DNA of 64,000 nucleotides from Arctopsyche grandis (lineage: Eukaryota; Arthropoda; Insecta; Trichoptera; Hydropsychidae). This document shows, piece by piece, positions 38,001-47,031 of this stretch. Position 1 is the stretch's first letter; every line of letters starts with the position of its first letter. Location: assembly GCF_051622035.1 (NCBI RefSeq), contig NC_135357.1, positions 21,256,256 to 21,320,255 on the forward strand. Direction: 5' to 3'. A model generated the notes under the pieces. That model searched no databases and was not told the DNA's origin. It was given only the letters and a program-made list of their open reading frames with translations. Both the position numbers and the translations under genes were made by a program.

Positions 38001-40267
38001 TTTCAAATTCTGATGATGTCATATTCCAAGATGACCCTGCCCCTTGTCATCGAGCTAAATTAGTGAGTATTAATTTTATTTAATGGTATTGAATGTAATT
38101 AATAATATTTCGATCAAAAAACTGAAATATTTTTGTTACTTTTTTTTAGGTTCGGGTTTATTTGCAGGAATTGGGTGTAAAGACATTAACATGGCCTGGG
38201 AATAGTCCCGATTTAAACCCAATTGAAAATTTATGGATGGCTATTAAATATAGGATTAGTAAAACAAATGTGTCTAGCCATCAATCATTAAAAGTGACCA
38301 TTGAAAAAGTATGGTATGAAGACTTCCCCATCGACATTTTAAGAAACTTAATAGATTCTATGCCTAGCCGTATAAAAGCCGTCATAAAAGCAAAAGCAGC
38401 CGCAACAAAATATTAATTAAGTTTTTATAATTTGTAAATAATACCATGTGACTAATAAAATTAAAAGTTTACGCTCAACTGTGTTTTTTCATTCAAAATT
38501 TCATTCAACTGTGGATACTGCGTTTGGTCATAAAAACCGGCTCGGACTAAAATTCTCCCTACCTTTTTTTTGTTGTTCCTTTTCTTAAAGATTGTCGTTA
38601 AAATAAAGCACTATGATATAATCTACCATTTTAATGACTCTGGGTGTTTATTTTATGATCACTGAAATTTCAAGCAAAATCACATTTTTCTATGGTGTTC
38701 CGGTTTCCGAGACCGCAACTGTACATACTTTCACTGCAATAAATTTACATATTTGTATAAGTCCATATGTAGATACACCAAAAATTATATGTTGGTATAT
38801 ACGTATGTATGTAGGTATATTGTCTCCATCACCATTTCATAATATTCTACAATTAAATATATATTTTTGAAGCTGATAAAATCAGTCTGGTATTCATTTT
38901 CAACATAAACAGGTGTCGATAGTAAATGTTGACAAATTGAACCAAAAATACCGGTTCAAATTGGTTTTAAATGGCAAATATCAAATCAGCTGTTTGAATA
39001 CACTTATCTTGAATATTGAATGCTCGCAAGCTTCGAAATTAAACGAAAAATGGTTGAGAAATTTAGATAATATGATACTAAAAACAACAATGAATTGAGG
39101 ACATTCTAAAAAGTTTAGGATTCAACTTTTTCAAGTCATTTGAGTTCAGGGCTTAGATTAATAAATAAATCATAACTGAAAATCAAAAGTCTAATTTCTT
39201 TCGAATATACATATTATAGATTTTCCATCAATTTTACTATTTGGAATATTCATATCCAATGCCGGTCTTACACCCAATGGCGCCCTCGGGCAATTTTTTC
39301 TAAACACCCTTAGAAAAAAAAAATACTGGATTACCATCTTCTCCTTTATAACTCCTTTTTCCCGGCCTTGGAACCTTGCTACAGTTTCATGCAGTGTCAG
39401 CAAAAGCATAGAAACTCAAATGTTTGAATATAATTCTTGTAAATTGTGCCATTTTATAAAATTTAATACAATGAGTGGATTAATTTTACCTTGAACTTTA
39501 TTTGAAAGAAAGGAAGAAATTGATAAGTTCATTACATACTAATAATATCAGATTTTGAATTCGGTTTTTTTCCAGTAGATTTTTTGACTAGAATCTGCCG
39601 AGTACAAATATAGGACCTTTGGCGCTCTAATTTTAATTTTAAAGCACTTTTGGCGCATCGAGCGGTGCTCTTACTTATTTGGCGCCCGACCCAGCCCCCC
39701 CCCCTAAAACCAGCACTATTCATATCCCTATCACTAAAGGACAAAGCTGGCATCACGTGCAGGGCTGTTGAGAGAAGAGGGGACTAACTTTTAGAAAAAT
39801 CATGATAAGGATATATTTAAAAAACTGATTTAATATCGATAGCAAATAAGGAATCCGAGCTCGCCTGTATATGTACTTCAAGGATAATCAAAAATATTTT
39901 TGCCTGCGGCGAATTTCACAGTTATTGAACATAAAATATCGAATAAAGGGAAGATTTTGTTTTGAAAATTCTGAAATAATCCCCCCCCCCGCAATTAAAG
40001 GGCCCAAGTTCGTTCTTGATGGCCCTGGTCACGTAGTATGGATATATCACCTACGTGACTACTACACATAATACACATTAAACTTATGTAAATGATCCCA
40101 AAATATGAACTATGTACTTTCAGATAATCCATTATTTATTAAAATATGACGAATCAATTACGTGAAATATAAATATTGTCTTAAAACCAAAATATCAACC
40201 AGGAAAAATTAAGCTTACATATTATGTAATTGACTCACCTGGAGATCACCAAAAACACGAATACCAT
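23020..40267 (-). CDS. Pepck: Phosphoenolpyruvate carboxykinase, GTP-dependent
   Basis: Converts oxaloacetate and GTP to phosphoenolpyruvate, CO2 and GDP, the committed step of gluconeogenesis/glyceroneogenesis. Exons (reading order): 40267-40239, 25901-25775, 25693-25548, 25440-25259, 25160-24899, 24811-24679, 24605-24492, 24410-24311, 24238-24037, 23951-23753, 23679-23524, 23435-23235, 23124-23020. They sum to 1956 nt, 651 aa, with every phase matching. Motifs: P-loop FPSACGKTN with the reactive Cys at residue 315 and Lys 317; kinase-2 GDDIAW at 336-341; [15 protein letters not shown]; guanine-site FLWPGFGDN at 553-561. Residues 1-57 contain no Asp or Glu and several Arg, like a mitochondrial presequence. 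Met24 (MRYGIQ) could start a 628-aa cytosolic form. Intron 1 is 14.3 kb. Confidence 0.94.
26090..26256 (-). promoter_or_regulatory. Putative proximal Pepck promoter and non-coding exon
   Basis: On the minus strand there is a CCAAT box (26252-26256) in the sequence GCGGACCAATCAAATCGC, then CTATAAATTG as a TATA box (26175-26181). A start would be expected near 26148. A GTGAGC donor just below 26090 would splice to the Pepck exon ending at 25901, leaving a 188-nt intron. Transcripts from here would lack the distal ATG. They carry a short upstream frame (ATG at 26104-26102) overlapping the in-frame Met24. Base composition is more balanced than in the surrounding intron. Confidence 0.5.
26669..27671 (-). 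mobile_element. Family 1 Helitron, nested and itself interrupted
   Basis: Minus-strand copy starting TCTATATATAA at 27671 and ending GGGTTCGGCTAG at 26669, lying between A and T of the family 2 Helitron. It contains the family's (GGGAAC)n purine tract at 26700-26765 and is split by the Harbinger element at 26883-27554. Confidence 0.8.
26883..27554 (+). mobile_element. PIF/Harbinger transposon, deletion derivative
   Basis: Ends GGCTGGCCGCGCACTAGGCA and, inverted, GTCTGGCCGCGCACTAGGCA, with a 3-bp TAA duplication (26880-26882, 27555-27557), as expected for Harbinger. At 27092-27171 the plus strand reads [10 protein letters not shown] followed by [14 protein letters not shown], the region around the first catalytic Asp of Harbinger nuclease. 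The rest of the transposase is deleted. 27297-27383 matches the end of the LTR-like repeat at 47802-48212. Confidence 0.85.
28817..29029 (-). mobile_element. Family 2 Helitron, isolated copy (213 bp)
   Basis: Minus strand: starts TCTAATATATAATTTCGAAAG at 29029 and ends AAAAACACTAG at 28817, between host A and T. It contains the AGTGTAGCCGGG terminal hairpin segment. It lies in the first intron of Pepck. Confidence 0.78.
29030..32348. other. Pepck intron 1, stretch without recognised elements
   Basis: AT-rich, with TACATATGTA simple repeats. 31050-31160 has a GGAGTCG/GAAGTCG hexamer-like run, and 31255-31330 a poly-T followed by a short GC-rich patch. A short inverted pair, ACCATTGTGGC and GCCACAATGGT, surrounds 31610-31655. 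I see no exon or complete transposon. Confidence 0.5.
32349..32503. mobile_element. MITE, family G, copy 1
   Basis: Inverted arms TAAGCATAGGCGCTC and the complement of TAAGGATAGGGGCTC extend inward through TTTCCCAGGAAAG and CTATTGTCAA. No duplication is visible, perhaps because its right end touches the target of the next element at 32504. A copy with a clean duplication is at 33147-33287. Confidence 0.7.
32512..32644. mobile_element. 133-bp MITE, family B, copy 2
   Basis: Opposite orientation to the copy at 5089-5221 but exactly the same length. Ends TAGAGTACGG and CCGGGCTTTA. Flanks GTTATTAT (32504-32511) and GTTATTAC (32645-32652). Confidence 0.83.
32797..32957. mobile_element. 161-bp near-perfect palindrome MITE, family H (hAT-like)
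   Basis: Ends CAGTGGCGTGCGCTGAAATT and its complement; the arms pair almost completely to the centre (GGAACAGCCTGTTCC). Flanks CACATTAT and CACACTAT agree at seven of eight bases. Confidence 0.85.
33147..33287. mobile_element. MITE, family G, copy 2
   Basis: Ends TAAGGATAGGCGCTCGGGTT and its complement. Perfect 8-bp duplication GTCCCAAC (33139-33146, 33288-33295). The interior shares CTATTGTCAAC and TTTGCTCTCTA with copy 1. Confidence 0.85.
33683..33691 (+). repeat. Isolated relic of the satellite's ACTTCCGGT box
   Basis: ACTTCCGGT in a context (GATACCACTTCCGGTAAAC, then AACATTTCAAGAACCGATA) resembling the diverged half-units at 61000-61460. A decayed fragment of the same family, in Pepck intron 1. 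Confidence 0.45.
33953..34297. mobile_element. Foldback element, family I
   Basis: Arms CAGACCTGCGGTCAGC and the complement of CTGACCGCAGGTTGGG continue for about 130-150 bp (ACTTTCAAAAATATA, AATTATTTCAGTTGAAAATG). The centre is a TATGTACATATGTA simple repeat. No clear target duplication. Confidence 0.7.
34304..34939. mobile_element. hAT-like element, family D, copy 2
   Basis: Ends TAGGGTTTCCAATAGG and GTTGACAACCCTA, subterminal GAGAGCATGTCCTCTTTTT as in the copy at 10844. Flanks GGCAGAGC and GGCTGGGC match at six of eight, so it is probably older than copy 1. Confidence 0.65.
35272..35873. mobile_element. hAT-like element, family J
   Basis: Ends CAACGGTACCCAACC and CGGTTGGGAACCGCTG, each followed inward by a GTGGTAC motif. 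Perfect 8-bp duplication ATTTAAGG (35264-35271, 35874-35881). No transposase remains. Confidence 0.85.
36940..37240 (+). repeat. Dispersed fragment of the 48.5-61.8 kb satellite-bearing element
   Basis: Shares ATACAAATTGAGCGCAAA, then a run to TACTACTTCCGGTTGCCGG and ATTTTGTTCAA with the left edge of the satellite array (48885-48970). It contains one ACTTCCGGT box at 37081-37089. It lies just upstream of the Tc1-like pseudogene. Confidence 0.7.
37353..38416 (+). pseudogene. Tc1/mariner transposase (DD34E), broken, with an intron
   Basis: 37353-37700 encodes the N-terminal helix-turn-helix region ([19 protein letters not shown]), ending near REAGLYD. A deletion and frame change follow; the downstream frame resumes at 37697 and has a stop where a Trp is expected, just before VIFSDESKF. 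The catalytic triad is recognisable: Asp in IFSDESKF, Asp in FQDDPAPCH, Glu in [10 protein letters not shown], 34 residues after the second Asp. Between CHRAKL and VRVYLQEL stands a canonical intron (38063-38149, GTGAGT to TTTTTTTTAG). The 3' part, to the stop at 38416, is open. Orientation is opposite to Pepck, in whose intron it lies. Terminal repeats were not firmly identified. Confidence 0.88.
39257..39718. mobile_element. hAT-like element, family K
   Basis: Ends CAATGCCGGTCTTA and, inverted, TAGTGCTGGTTTTA; duplication TTCATATC on both sides (39249-39256, 39719-39726). GGCGCCC motifs lie near each end. Non-coding. Confidence 0.7.
39760..40027. mobile_element. Small hAT-like element, related to family E
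   Basis: Ends CAGGGCTGTTGAGAG and GTTCTTGATGGCCCTG. Flanks ATCACGTG and GTCACGTA share the central six bases. It lies about 200 bp beyond the distal Pepck exon, within the first intron. Confidence 0.55.
40239..40267 (-). CDS. Pepck: Distal first coding exon of Pepck
   Basis: ATG followed by nine codons and two bases, then the donor GTGAGT. The split codon AG plus A (first base of the exon at 25901) restores Arg and the conserved frame. It encodes MVFVFLVIS, which together with exon 2 makes a basic, acid-free N terminus. Upstream (40268-40620) on the minus strand are a CCAAT-like ATTGGT and TTACACAA, a C/EBP-like sequence; these are suggestive only. No other ATG in frame is needed. Support is by phase and context, not by homology of this short peptide. 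Confidence 0.7.
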
Positions 40268-41045
40268 TTTGAAAAGTGAGTTTCTGCTCAGACACAAACA
40301 ACTGCAGTACCAAAAGCACTAAAAACAAAGTAAAAATATGAAATTTCTTGGAATATATCAAGATGGCGGGATATATCAAGAATTTCCTCAACTTTACCTA
40401 GCCGCTTAACTTGACACTATGATCACTTCGGAGCGCAAATTTATCTAATATTAAATGAATATAACATAATAAAGTCGTTTTGACCCAGTGTCGCAATTCG
40501 ATTATAAACTAGTCCAAACTTTCCTTTGAATGTTGTGTAAGCGCTTCGTCTGCTGCAGCAGCTATGCTGGTCTGCGTTCACGAGATAGTTGACCGCCTGT
40601 CTTGACCTCATCGATCTGTCTCGTTCCGGACCAATAACTGATAAGTAGGCACATCAAAAATATATTACACGTAAATATCGTTATTTAAGTATGCTAGAAG
40701 AATACTTTAAAAATGACTAAAATCAAATTATATCATACAAATTCATTCCCAAACTCAAATTTTATTTTTTAAAGTTTAAATAAATACAAAAAAACAAAAT
40801 TCACACAAATATCAGCTATGAGAGCGTTTTCGATACACGTTTGAATAGGGAAAGCCAAAAGATCTACTTCAAGTTGTCCGATTTTTTTCACTTTATATTG
40901 CTATTAATATAATAAGCATAAAATATAAAATTTAAAAAAGTCCCACTTCCAGTTTAAAAATTTTGTTTTTATTTTAATTTGGATACTATAAAAATTATAC
41001 TGTAGGGTTTTCATAAAGGACACATATATTTTGATTATAATATGT
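40268..41045. other. Region upstream of the distal Pepck exon
   Basis: Should contain the 5' UTR and distal promoter of Pepck. 40500-40625 is more GC-balanced than its surroundings and holds ATTGGTCC and TTACACAA on the minus strand. 40860-40960 carries decayed satellite-like text (CCCACTTCCAGTTT). A transcription start could not be assigned. Confidence 0.4.
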
Positions 41046-41300
41046 AATAACCAGCAGCATAGATTAGTGACTAGCGTGTAATGATTTCAACTGAGTGGTC
41101 ACGAGTTCAATCTCTGACCCTGTTCTGCTAGCCAGACCTTGGATGTGTGACTTCAGATCGATCGTTTTCTATCGGAGTTTTCCAATTTATCTGATTCCAT
41201 TAAAACGGTTTCAACAAATTGGCAACCTTGTCCTATCTCTCGCAAAATTTGAGTTTCCAGAATCTCGAATGGTGTTATTAATAAAATACTGCGCATTCTC
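41046..41300 (+). mobile_element. Possible tRNA-derived SINE
   Basis: TAGATTAGTGACTAG resembles a pol III box A and, about 40 nt downstream, CGAGTTCAATCTCTG resembles box B (one mismatch to GWTCRANNC). A tRNA-unrelated body of about 190 bp follows. No terminal repeat or flanking duplication was identified, so the limits are approximate. Confidence 0.4.
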
Positions 41301-42770
41301 AGTGGGGGGGGGGGGGGGCTACAGAGATGAATCGGGCTATAGTCGTTCGTTGATCAAATGCAAACAAAAATAGCATGCATATGTACTATACTAAGATGGC
41401 TGCAGCTTCGTAGTCCATGTGTACATAATGTGGGGATAGTGATCGGATTTCACAACCTGTGAAATCAGACCGTGACCTCTTGTGTTTCTTGGGCTTTCAT
41501 TCTGCATCCTGCTGGCACACACGCAATCACACAATCTGGCATTCTGCTCACACACAGCCCTACTTGCTGTTGCCACGTGATATTGAAATGTCAAAAATTC
41601 TAAGATAATTTAACCACTTACGACGATTTTTTGTAAGGAATTAAGGGATGTGAAAAGATTCGGCAAAATCAGTATTCCGGTTTTCGAGATAAACTGACAA
41701 ATATTTAATATTGAGAAAACCGAACTTTGCTCGGTAAAGAGGTGATTAAAGAGAGAATGATTTTTTTGAAATATTGTACATCATTTTTGGTAGAAGTGGG
41801 CAGAAAAGAACAACTAAACTGCGCTGTTGTTATCTCGACAATTATACCCTAATTACAATTACACAATCCAAACCTGTTTAATAATATAATTCAGTAGTAT
41901 TTTTAATTTACCTGTAATACATTTACATGTATTACGCTGACCATACATCTTTTATTATTTAAGAAGACAATCCCTTTTTTCACTGCTCTGTCCTTTAGAT
42001 TTATTTATTTTCTCAAATTAACCATTTGACCCATATTTTGTAAAGTCAATGTGTGAAGTATCCATATATTTAAAATAATTGAAGCTTATGTTAATAATTG
42101 AAAAAAAAAACGAAAGGTTCTTACCATTAGATTCAGTAAAAGCCAAAATATTTAAAGATGCAATTCATAAATTTTATCAATCCTATATTGATTATTTGCA
42201 TAACTGGGACAAATATTTCGTGGAAATAGAAGTATGTATATATGTAGTATGTAAATATAAAATTCTTTAATTTTTTAAATCACGAACCTGCCATATTAAA
42301 CAAAGTTAATTCTTGTGAAAAATGTCATTTTAATTTCAATAATGTGTGTTAATATTTCATAATGTTATAAACTTATAAAGCTTTTTTTTAAGTTATAAAA
42401 CGATTCTTTATATGGTCTTTACTTTTTCAAAACAAATGTGGTCACCAAATCTGCATACAAATAATACACAAAGTACTGTGATTATGCAAAATTCCTACTG
42501 ATATGTATCTAGTATCGAATCCATATCACTGTTTAATGATTTCTATAAAATATGTGTGTCCGTGTACACCGCAATATGTAAGACTTGAGAAAAAACATTA
42601 AATCAAAAGCTTTGCTTTTTTACCCTTTCTGAAGTAAATTTGAATTTTGCAATGATAACGCATTTGGCAATTAACTTCAATATATTTCTTTAAATATTAT
42701 AAACATATTTTTATTTCATTAAATTTCACCGTAGAATCGCTGAAATGTATATATGTATATATATAGATAT

Positions 42771-42771
42771 A

Positions 42772-42822
<51 letters not shown>
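42771..42822. repeat. (AT)n microsatellite
   Basis: About 50 bp of pure AT dinucleotides, immediately followed by (ATC)n at the end of the RTE-like element. Confidence 0.95.
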
Positions 42823-42824
<2 letters not shown>

Positions 42825-43215
42825 TCATCATCATCATTTACAGCCATTCGCCATCCACTGCTGGATGAAGGCCTCTCCAACACGCTTCCACTCGTCTCTG
42901 TTTTGCGCAACACTCATCCATCATTTGGTTTTTGCCTAAGAAAAGATCCTGTTTGCACTTTTTCAGGCTACGGTTATTCTTAATGGTATTTTCTATTAGC
43001 TTGCTGTTAAAATCCCTGACATCCCTGACTATTCTCTTCTTAATTTCCTTATTTACTAGATTGTATTCTTGCTTATTATTATCCCTATCTAAATTCCTTT
43101 TATGCTTAATTAGGTTTTTTGTTTCCGCTGAAATTTTGCTTAATTTAATCTGTTTCCTGAAACCACCTAATTTCTTACCTGTTGAGGTTAGAACCGAACT
43201 AATTACAGTGTTCAA
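42823..43215 (-). pseudogene. RTE-type non-LTR retrotransposon, internally deleted
   Basis: Read on the minus strand, the frame from 43215 contains [19 protein letters not shown] and [19 protein letters not shown], the linker between endonuclease and reverse transcriptase in RTE-like elements. It then passes directly to the element's 3' end ([20 protein letters not shown]). The whole reverse transcriptase is missing. The 3' terminus is the (ATC)n/TGATGATGATG tail typical of this class. Both sides are (AT)n tracts. Confidence 0.7.
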
Positions 43216-43226
43216 TTCCTCGATGT

Positions 43227-43562
<336 letters not shown>

Positions 43563-43599
43563 TTAAACATTGTATAAAGCAGGTATGCTCATCTTTAGA

Positions 43600-44125
43600 C
43601 ACCCTCTCAATTTCAACATGAAACAAATCTCTCAAGATTTGTTTAGAATACATATAACAAAAATGTGTAAAAAGATCAGCTTTAATATTTATTGGGTTGG
43701 TTTGTTAATAACTAGTGTAGTGGAGCGTGCTTTTTCCAGGAAAGAGGGCGTTTTGGGACTATTTTCCAGGAATCGGAAAACTACAAAGTTAGAACAACAA
43801 AAAAAAGTTGAACAACAGTGTGCAGGGTCGCGCAGGCCTATGTTAATAACATTTGAAAGTGTAGTTAATCGCCATAGCTGAACTAAACTTTTAGTTTGTC
43901 TTCATTCAAAAGTTAATATGCATAGTAGGAAAGTTGAACGCAAAAATAAAAGATTAATTTCTTTAAGAAAAATGTTATATTAATAAAATTCAAAATATCG
44001 CCACCCTCCTAACAAAGGACATCCAGTCAGTGTGCATAGGATCAGTTGTTCAACTTGTTTCAGGGAGTCTTCTTTTTCACATATTATTGTGGCTGAAGCT
44101 TCGCAAGATATGCACGTGTAGTATA

Positions 44126-44185
<60 letters not shown>

Positions 44186-44742
44186 CTCGTAAATCATCGA
44201 TTTAATGATTTTTTCAATATAAAATAACTGAAGTATATATTACAGTATAAGTAAATTTTAGAGAAATTTGTCATCAATATGCTTCCTTTCAGATATTATT
44301 ATGGGACATTATTTCTGCTAAATATTACAATATATGTAACATTTAGCAATATAAAACTAAGCAAAATTTATAGCAGTACATAAACATTATATATGCCGTT
44401 TTATTTTCAAAATAAATGACATCAAAAATAGCAAAATACATATTACTGAATAGGGCAAATTTAATTGTAAAACATGTATCTTAGAATCTGATTTGTATTT
44501 TTGTGAGTTAAACCACTTTATCCTATCACTGAGTCATGTATAAGAATAACATAAATCTATGAGTAATAGAATATTCAAATTCACATCATTTAAAATTTAA
44601 AATTAACTATAAATAACAATAACTTAACAAAACTTATTTATATAACATTAAAAGTAGAGTATTAAATAACAGCACAATATAAAAATATTCTATACATTTC
44701 GCAACAATATCAGCTCCCAAAGTTGGAGCGGAATATTCGGTG
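43600..44742. other. Spacer downstream of DENND6, no gene seen
   Basis: AT-rich. An open frame at 43570-43881 has no recognisable domain. The 3' UTR of DENND6 must lie in the right part. Confidence 0.45.
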
Positions 44743-46452
44743 TCACGTGGTATTCTGTAATATAGATTTCAGATCATCGGGCAAGATTTTTGTAATATCC
44801 TCTAATTTTTCAGCCAACAAACTCATTGTATTACTCTTTAGTGGCAGATTTATTTCTTCATTGAGGTTAATAGTCTTACGAAGTTTCAACACCATGTCGA
44901 CCAATTCCACTTCTTGTCGACCAGCAGCCCAACTTGCCAAGTCGGTAGCAGCAAGTGCTTCTAATTGCAAAACCTTTAGAGTGCGTACCAATTCCCCATA
45001 TCGACGTTGAAACCAAGCACTGAAATTTGGACTCTTCAAAAATGCCCGATAAAGACCAGCCCAATCGCCTTTGATCCCACTGGTTAAATGCGGGCCAGAA
45101 TGCTGTAACATGTTCATGAAATCTTCTGGATTAAACGGATGAGGGACAGGGGCAGCTCTGAACGCAGAAATGTTCTTTTGCAATGGCATCAATGAAGCCA
45201 TGTATCGTTCGAGTGGAATCATAAAACTATGAGTTAATTCTAACATGTGTCTTCGGACGAGAGCTGCTTGCACTTCGGCGGGTCGTTCCGATCTCAGTGA
45301 TCCACCAGAGAGTCTTTTTAGTATTGTTTTATCTTTAGTCAAATATGGTTTGTATTGAGTGTATACACCAGGTGAAGAATCTGAAGTTTTTGCAGTGCCC
45401 ACTCTTTTCAACTTGGATTTGTAGGATACGGATTCGTCAAGTCGGACGGTGTGAGGCCAATGATGTAACGTTTTCGAAAAAAATGGATTCGTAACACCCA
45501 ATATTACATATGGTGGATTGTACTGTTTTTTGGTAAACTCTTTAAATTCGCTATCATGTATTGTAAAGTATGGTCTATATTCGGCACTGTATTGGAGTGG
45601 ATGAATCAAATCGACTAACGCCTGCACCATCGCCGAGCACGCTGTGGGAGACGACGCCATAACTACAATTGGTTCCGCTGTCAGTACAAGTTCCCACAAG
45701 AGATGCAGGTTAGATAAAACACAAGAAAGGGATGTATACGAGTACACGTCTCTAGGAGATACAGAAATGCTACCCGGAGGCTGTGGTAGTCCTTGAATTG
45801 CAGAGTCCGATTCAGCCTGAGATGGCAGAAAAATGTGTAACACATTGCCTAAGAGGGGAAGCAGAAGACTTCCAGTGTCGAGCGGTGGCCACAGATCGAT
45901 GTCTTTGCAGGCGGCTTCGAGACCCGCCTCTCCATGGTCGAAGAATCTCGGAGCAACGATGCCGCAAACTTTGTACATGAGGTTGATGAGAGGAAGACGG
46001 GTGAGCACAACCACACTTTTCTGGAAGTATCCCCTCGGCAGAGAGGGGTCTTTGACTTGTCGGAAGAAGACGAATCCCCAAAAGTGTGTGGGGTCGGGTT
46101 GGAGCGTGAGAGGACACCTGGCGACGTAACGTTTGAGAGGAACGGTGGATGTGGGAGCACTGGGAGCACGAGTTCGCAGCCTCACGTGGAACCGCGTGTC
46201 GCCCATACAACCCGAATTGGAATCGGGGAACGCCAGGTAGCAGAGGTTCGTCTTGTCGCACTCGGCCAGTTGCACTCCCGCCGGATGAACACTTTCCAAC
46301 GCCTGGCCCACCTCCAGGTCGAAAGTCACCACACAGATGCATTCGATCCATTGTGACAGCCTCTGGCCTCTGCCTCTGTTTCTGTCTCTGTCTCTGTCTC
46401 TGCCTCTGCCCTCGATTTCTATAGCCGTCTCCGTGGTCTGTGTCGTCTCCAT
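44743..46452 (-). CDS. DENND6: DENN domain-containing protein 6 (DENND6A/B-like)
   Basis: Rab guanine-nucleotide exchange factor family; the vertebrate member acts on Rab14 in endosomal recycling. One uninterrupted frame of 569 aa from ATG 46452 to TGA 44743 (human DENND6A is about 608 aa). The N terminus is a low-complexity Arg/Asp run (RGRDRDRDRNRGRG) encoded by a CTCTGT-type repeat. After it come CICVVTFDLEVGQALE and LAFPDSNSGC (upstream DENN), HFWGFVFFRQVKD, YFQKSVVVLTRLP, the core LWELVLTAEPIVVMASS, YFTIHDSEFKEF and PYVILGVTNPFF, then LERYMASLMPLQKNISAFR and LYRAFLKSPNFSAWF in the C-terminal part. All expected blocks are present in order, so it looks functional. The absence of introns contrasts with its two spliced neighbours. 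Confidence 0.93.
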   Translation of the reverse strand: METTQTTETAIEIEGRGRDRDRDRNRGRGQRLSQWIECICVVTFDLEVGQALESVHPAGVQLAECDKTNLCYLAFPDSNSGCMGDTRFHVRLRTRAPSAPTSTVPLKRYVARCPLTLQPDPTHFWGFVFFRQVKDPSLPRGYFQKSVVVLTRLPLINLMYKVCGIVAPRFFDHGEAGLEAACKDIDLWPPLDTGSLLLPLLGNVLHIFLPSQAESDSAIQGLPQPPGSISVSPRDVYSYTSLSCVLSNLHLLWELVLTAEPIVVMASSPTACSAMVQALVDLIHPLQYSAEYRPYFTIHDSEFKEFTKKQYNPPYVILGVTNPFFSKTLHHWPHTVRLDESVSYKSKLKRVGTAKTSDSSPGVYTQYKPYLTKDKTILKRLSGGSLRSERPAEVQAALVRRHMLELTHSFMIPLERYMASLMPLQKNISAFRAAPVPHPFNPEDFMNMLQHSGPHLTSGIKGDWAGLYRAFLKSPNFSAWFQRRYGELVRTLKVLQLEALAATDLASWAAGRQEVELVDMVLKLRKTINLNEEINLPLKSNTMSLLAEKLEDITKILPDDLKSILQNTT

Positions 46453-46789
46453 CCCGCTGCATTCCCACTCTAATTGGCTTTTCTAGCGTACTCTACAGTC
46501 TACTCGACACACCACACATTATACAGCGTATACAATCACCGATCCCAATTACTGTTACTGCCAAGTGCCAACTGCCAAAGTGCCAATTATCACTACCATT
46601 GCCAACACTGACGACCTGACAACTGACAACCTGACAACTTATTTCTATAATACGCACATCCTGAGGTGGACTCTGCTATTCTACTTACCGCTGTTTTGAC
46701 AAAATATTCAATTTTTAAATTCGATCAAGATATTATCGTAAACATTTTAATTTTATAAAAAATGGAAAAAAACGAACGTTGTATGTATG

Positions 46790-47031
46790 AACGGTTCGGT
46801 GATCACTAGTCAAATGTGAACCGGTCGCTCTAGATCGGTCACACGTGATCACCCGTCACATTAAAACTGGTCACGAGAAAACTGGTCACACCCTAAAATC
46901 GGTCAACTAGTTTTCTCGTGACCGATTTTAGGGTGTGACCAGTTTTAGTGTGACGGGTGATCACGTGTGACCGATCTAGAGCAACCGGTTGTCGTGCGAC
47001 TGGTTCACATATGACTAGTAGTCCGTTTACC
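46790..47031. mobile_element. Foldback element with rearranged centre, family L
   Basis: Outer arms pair (GATCACTAGTCAAATGTGAACC with GGTTCACATATGACTAG). The inner arm GGTCACACCCTAAAATCGGTCA has a partner on the other side. At the centre the order of the GGTCACGAGAAAACT block differs between arms. It lies upstream of DENND6. Confidence 0.75.

Noticed and set aside
37030-38485. ATTGAGCGCAAA (left) and TTTACGCTCAACTG (right) as terminal repeats of the Tc1-like element
   Set aside because: The left motif also occurs at 48890 in the satellite-bearing element without any transposase, so it probably belongs to that family; the ends are left undefined.
45783-46468. Several overlapping frames opposite to or out of phase with DENND6
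   Set aside because: They are shadows of the GC-richer 5' half of DENND6; the 569-aa frame has continuous homology to the family.
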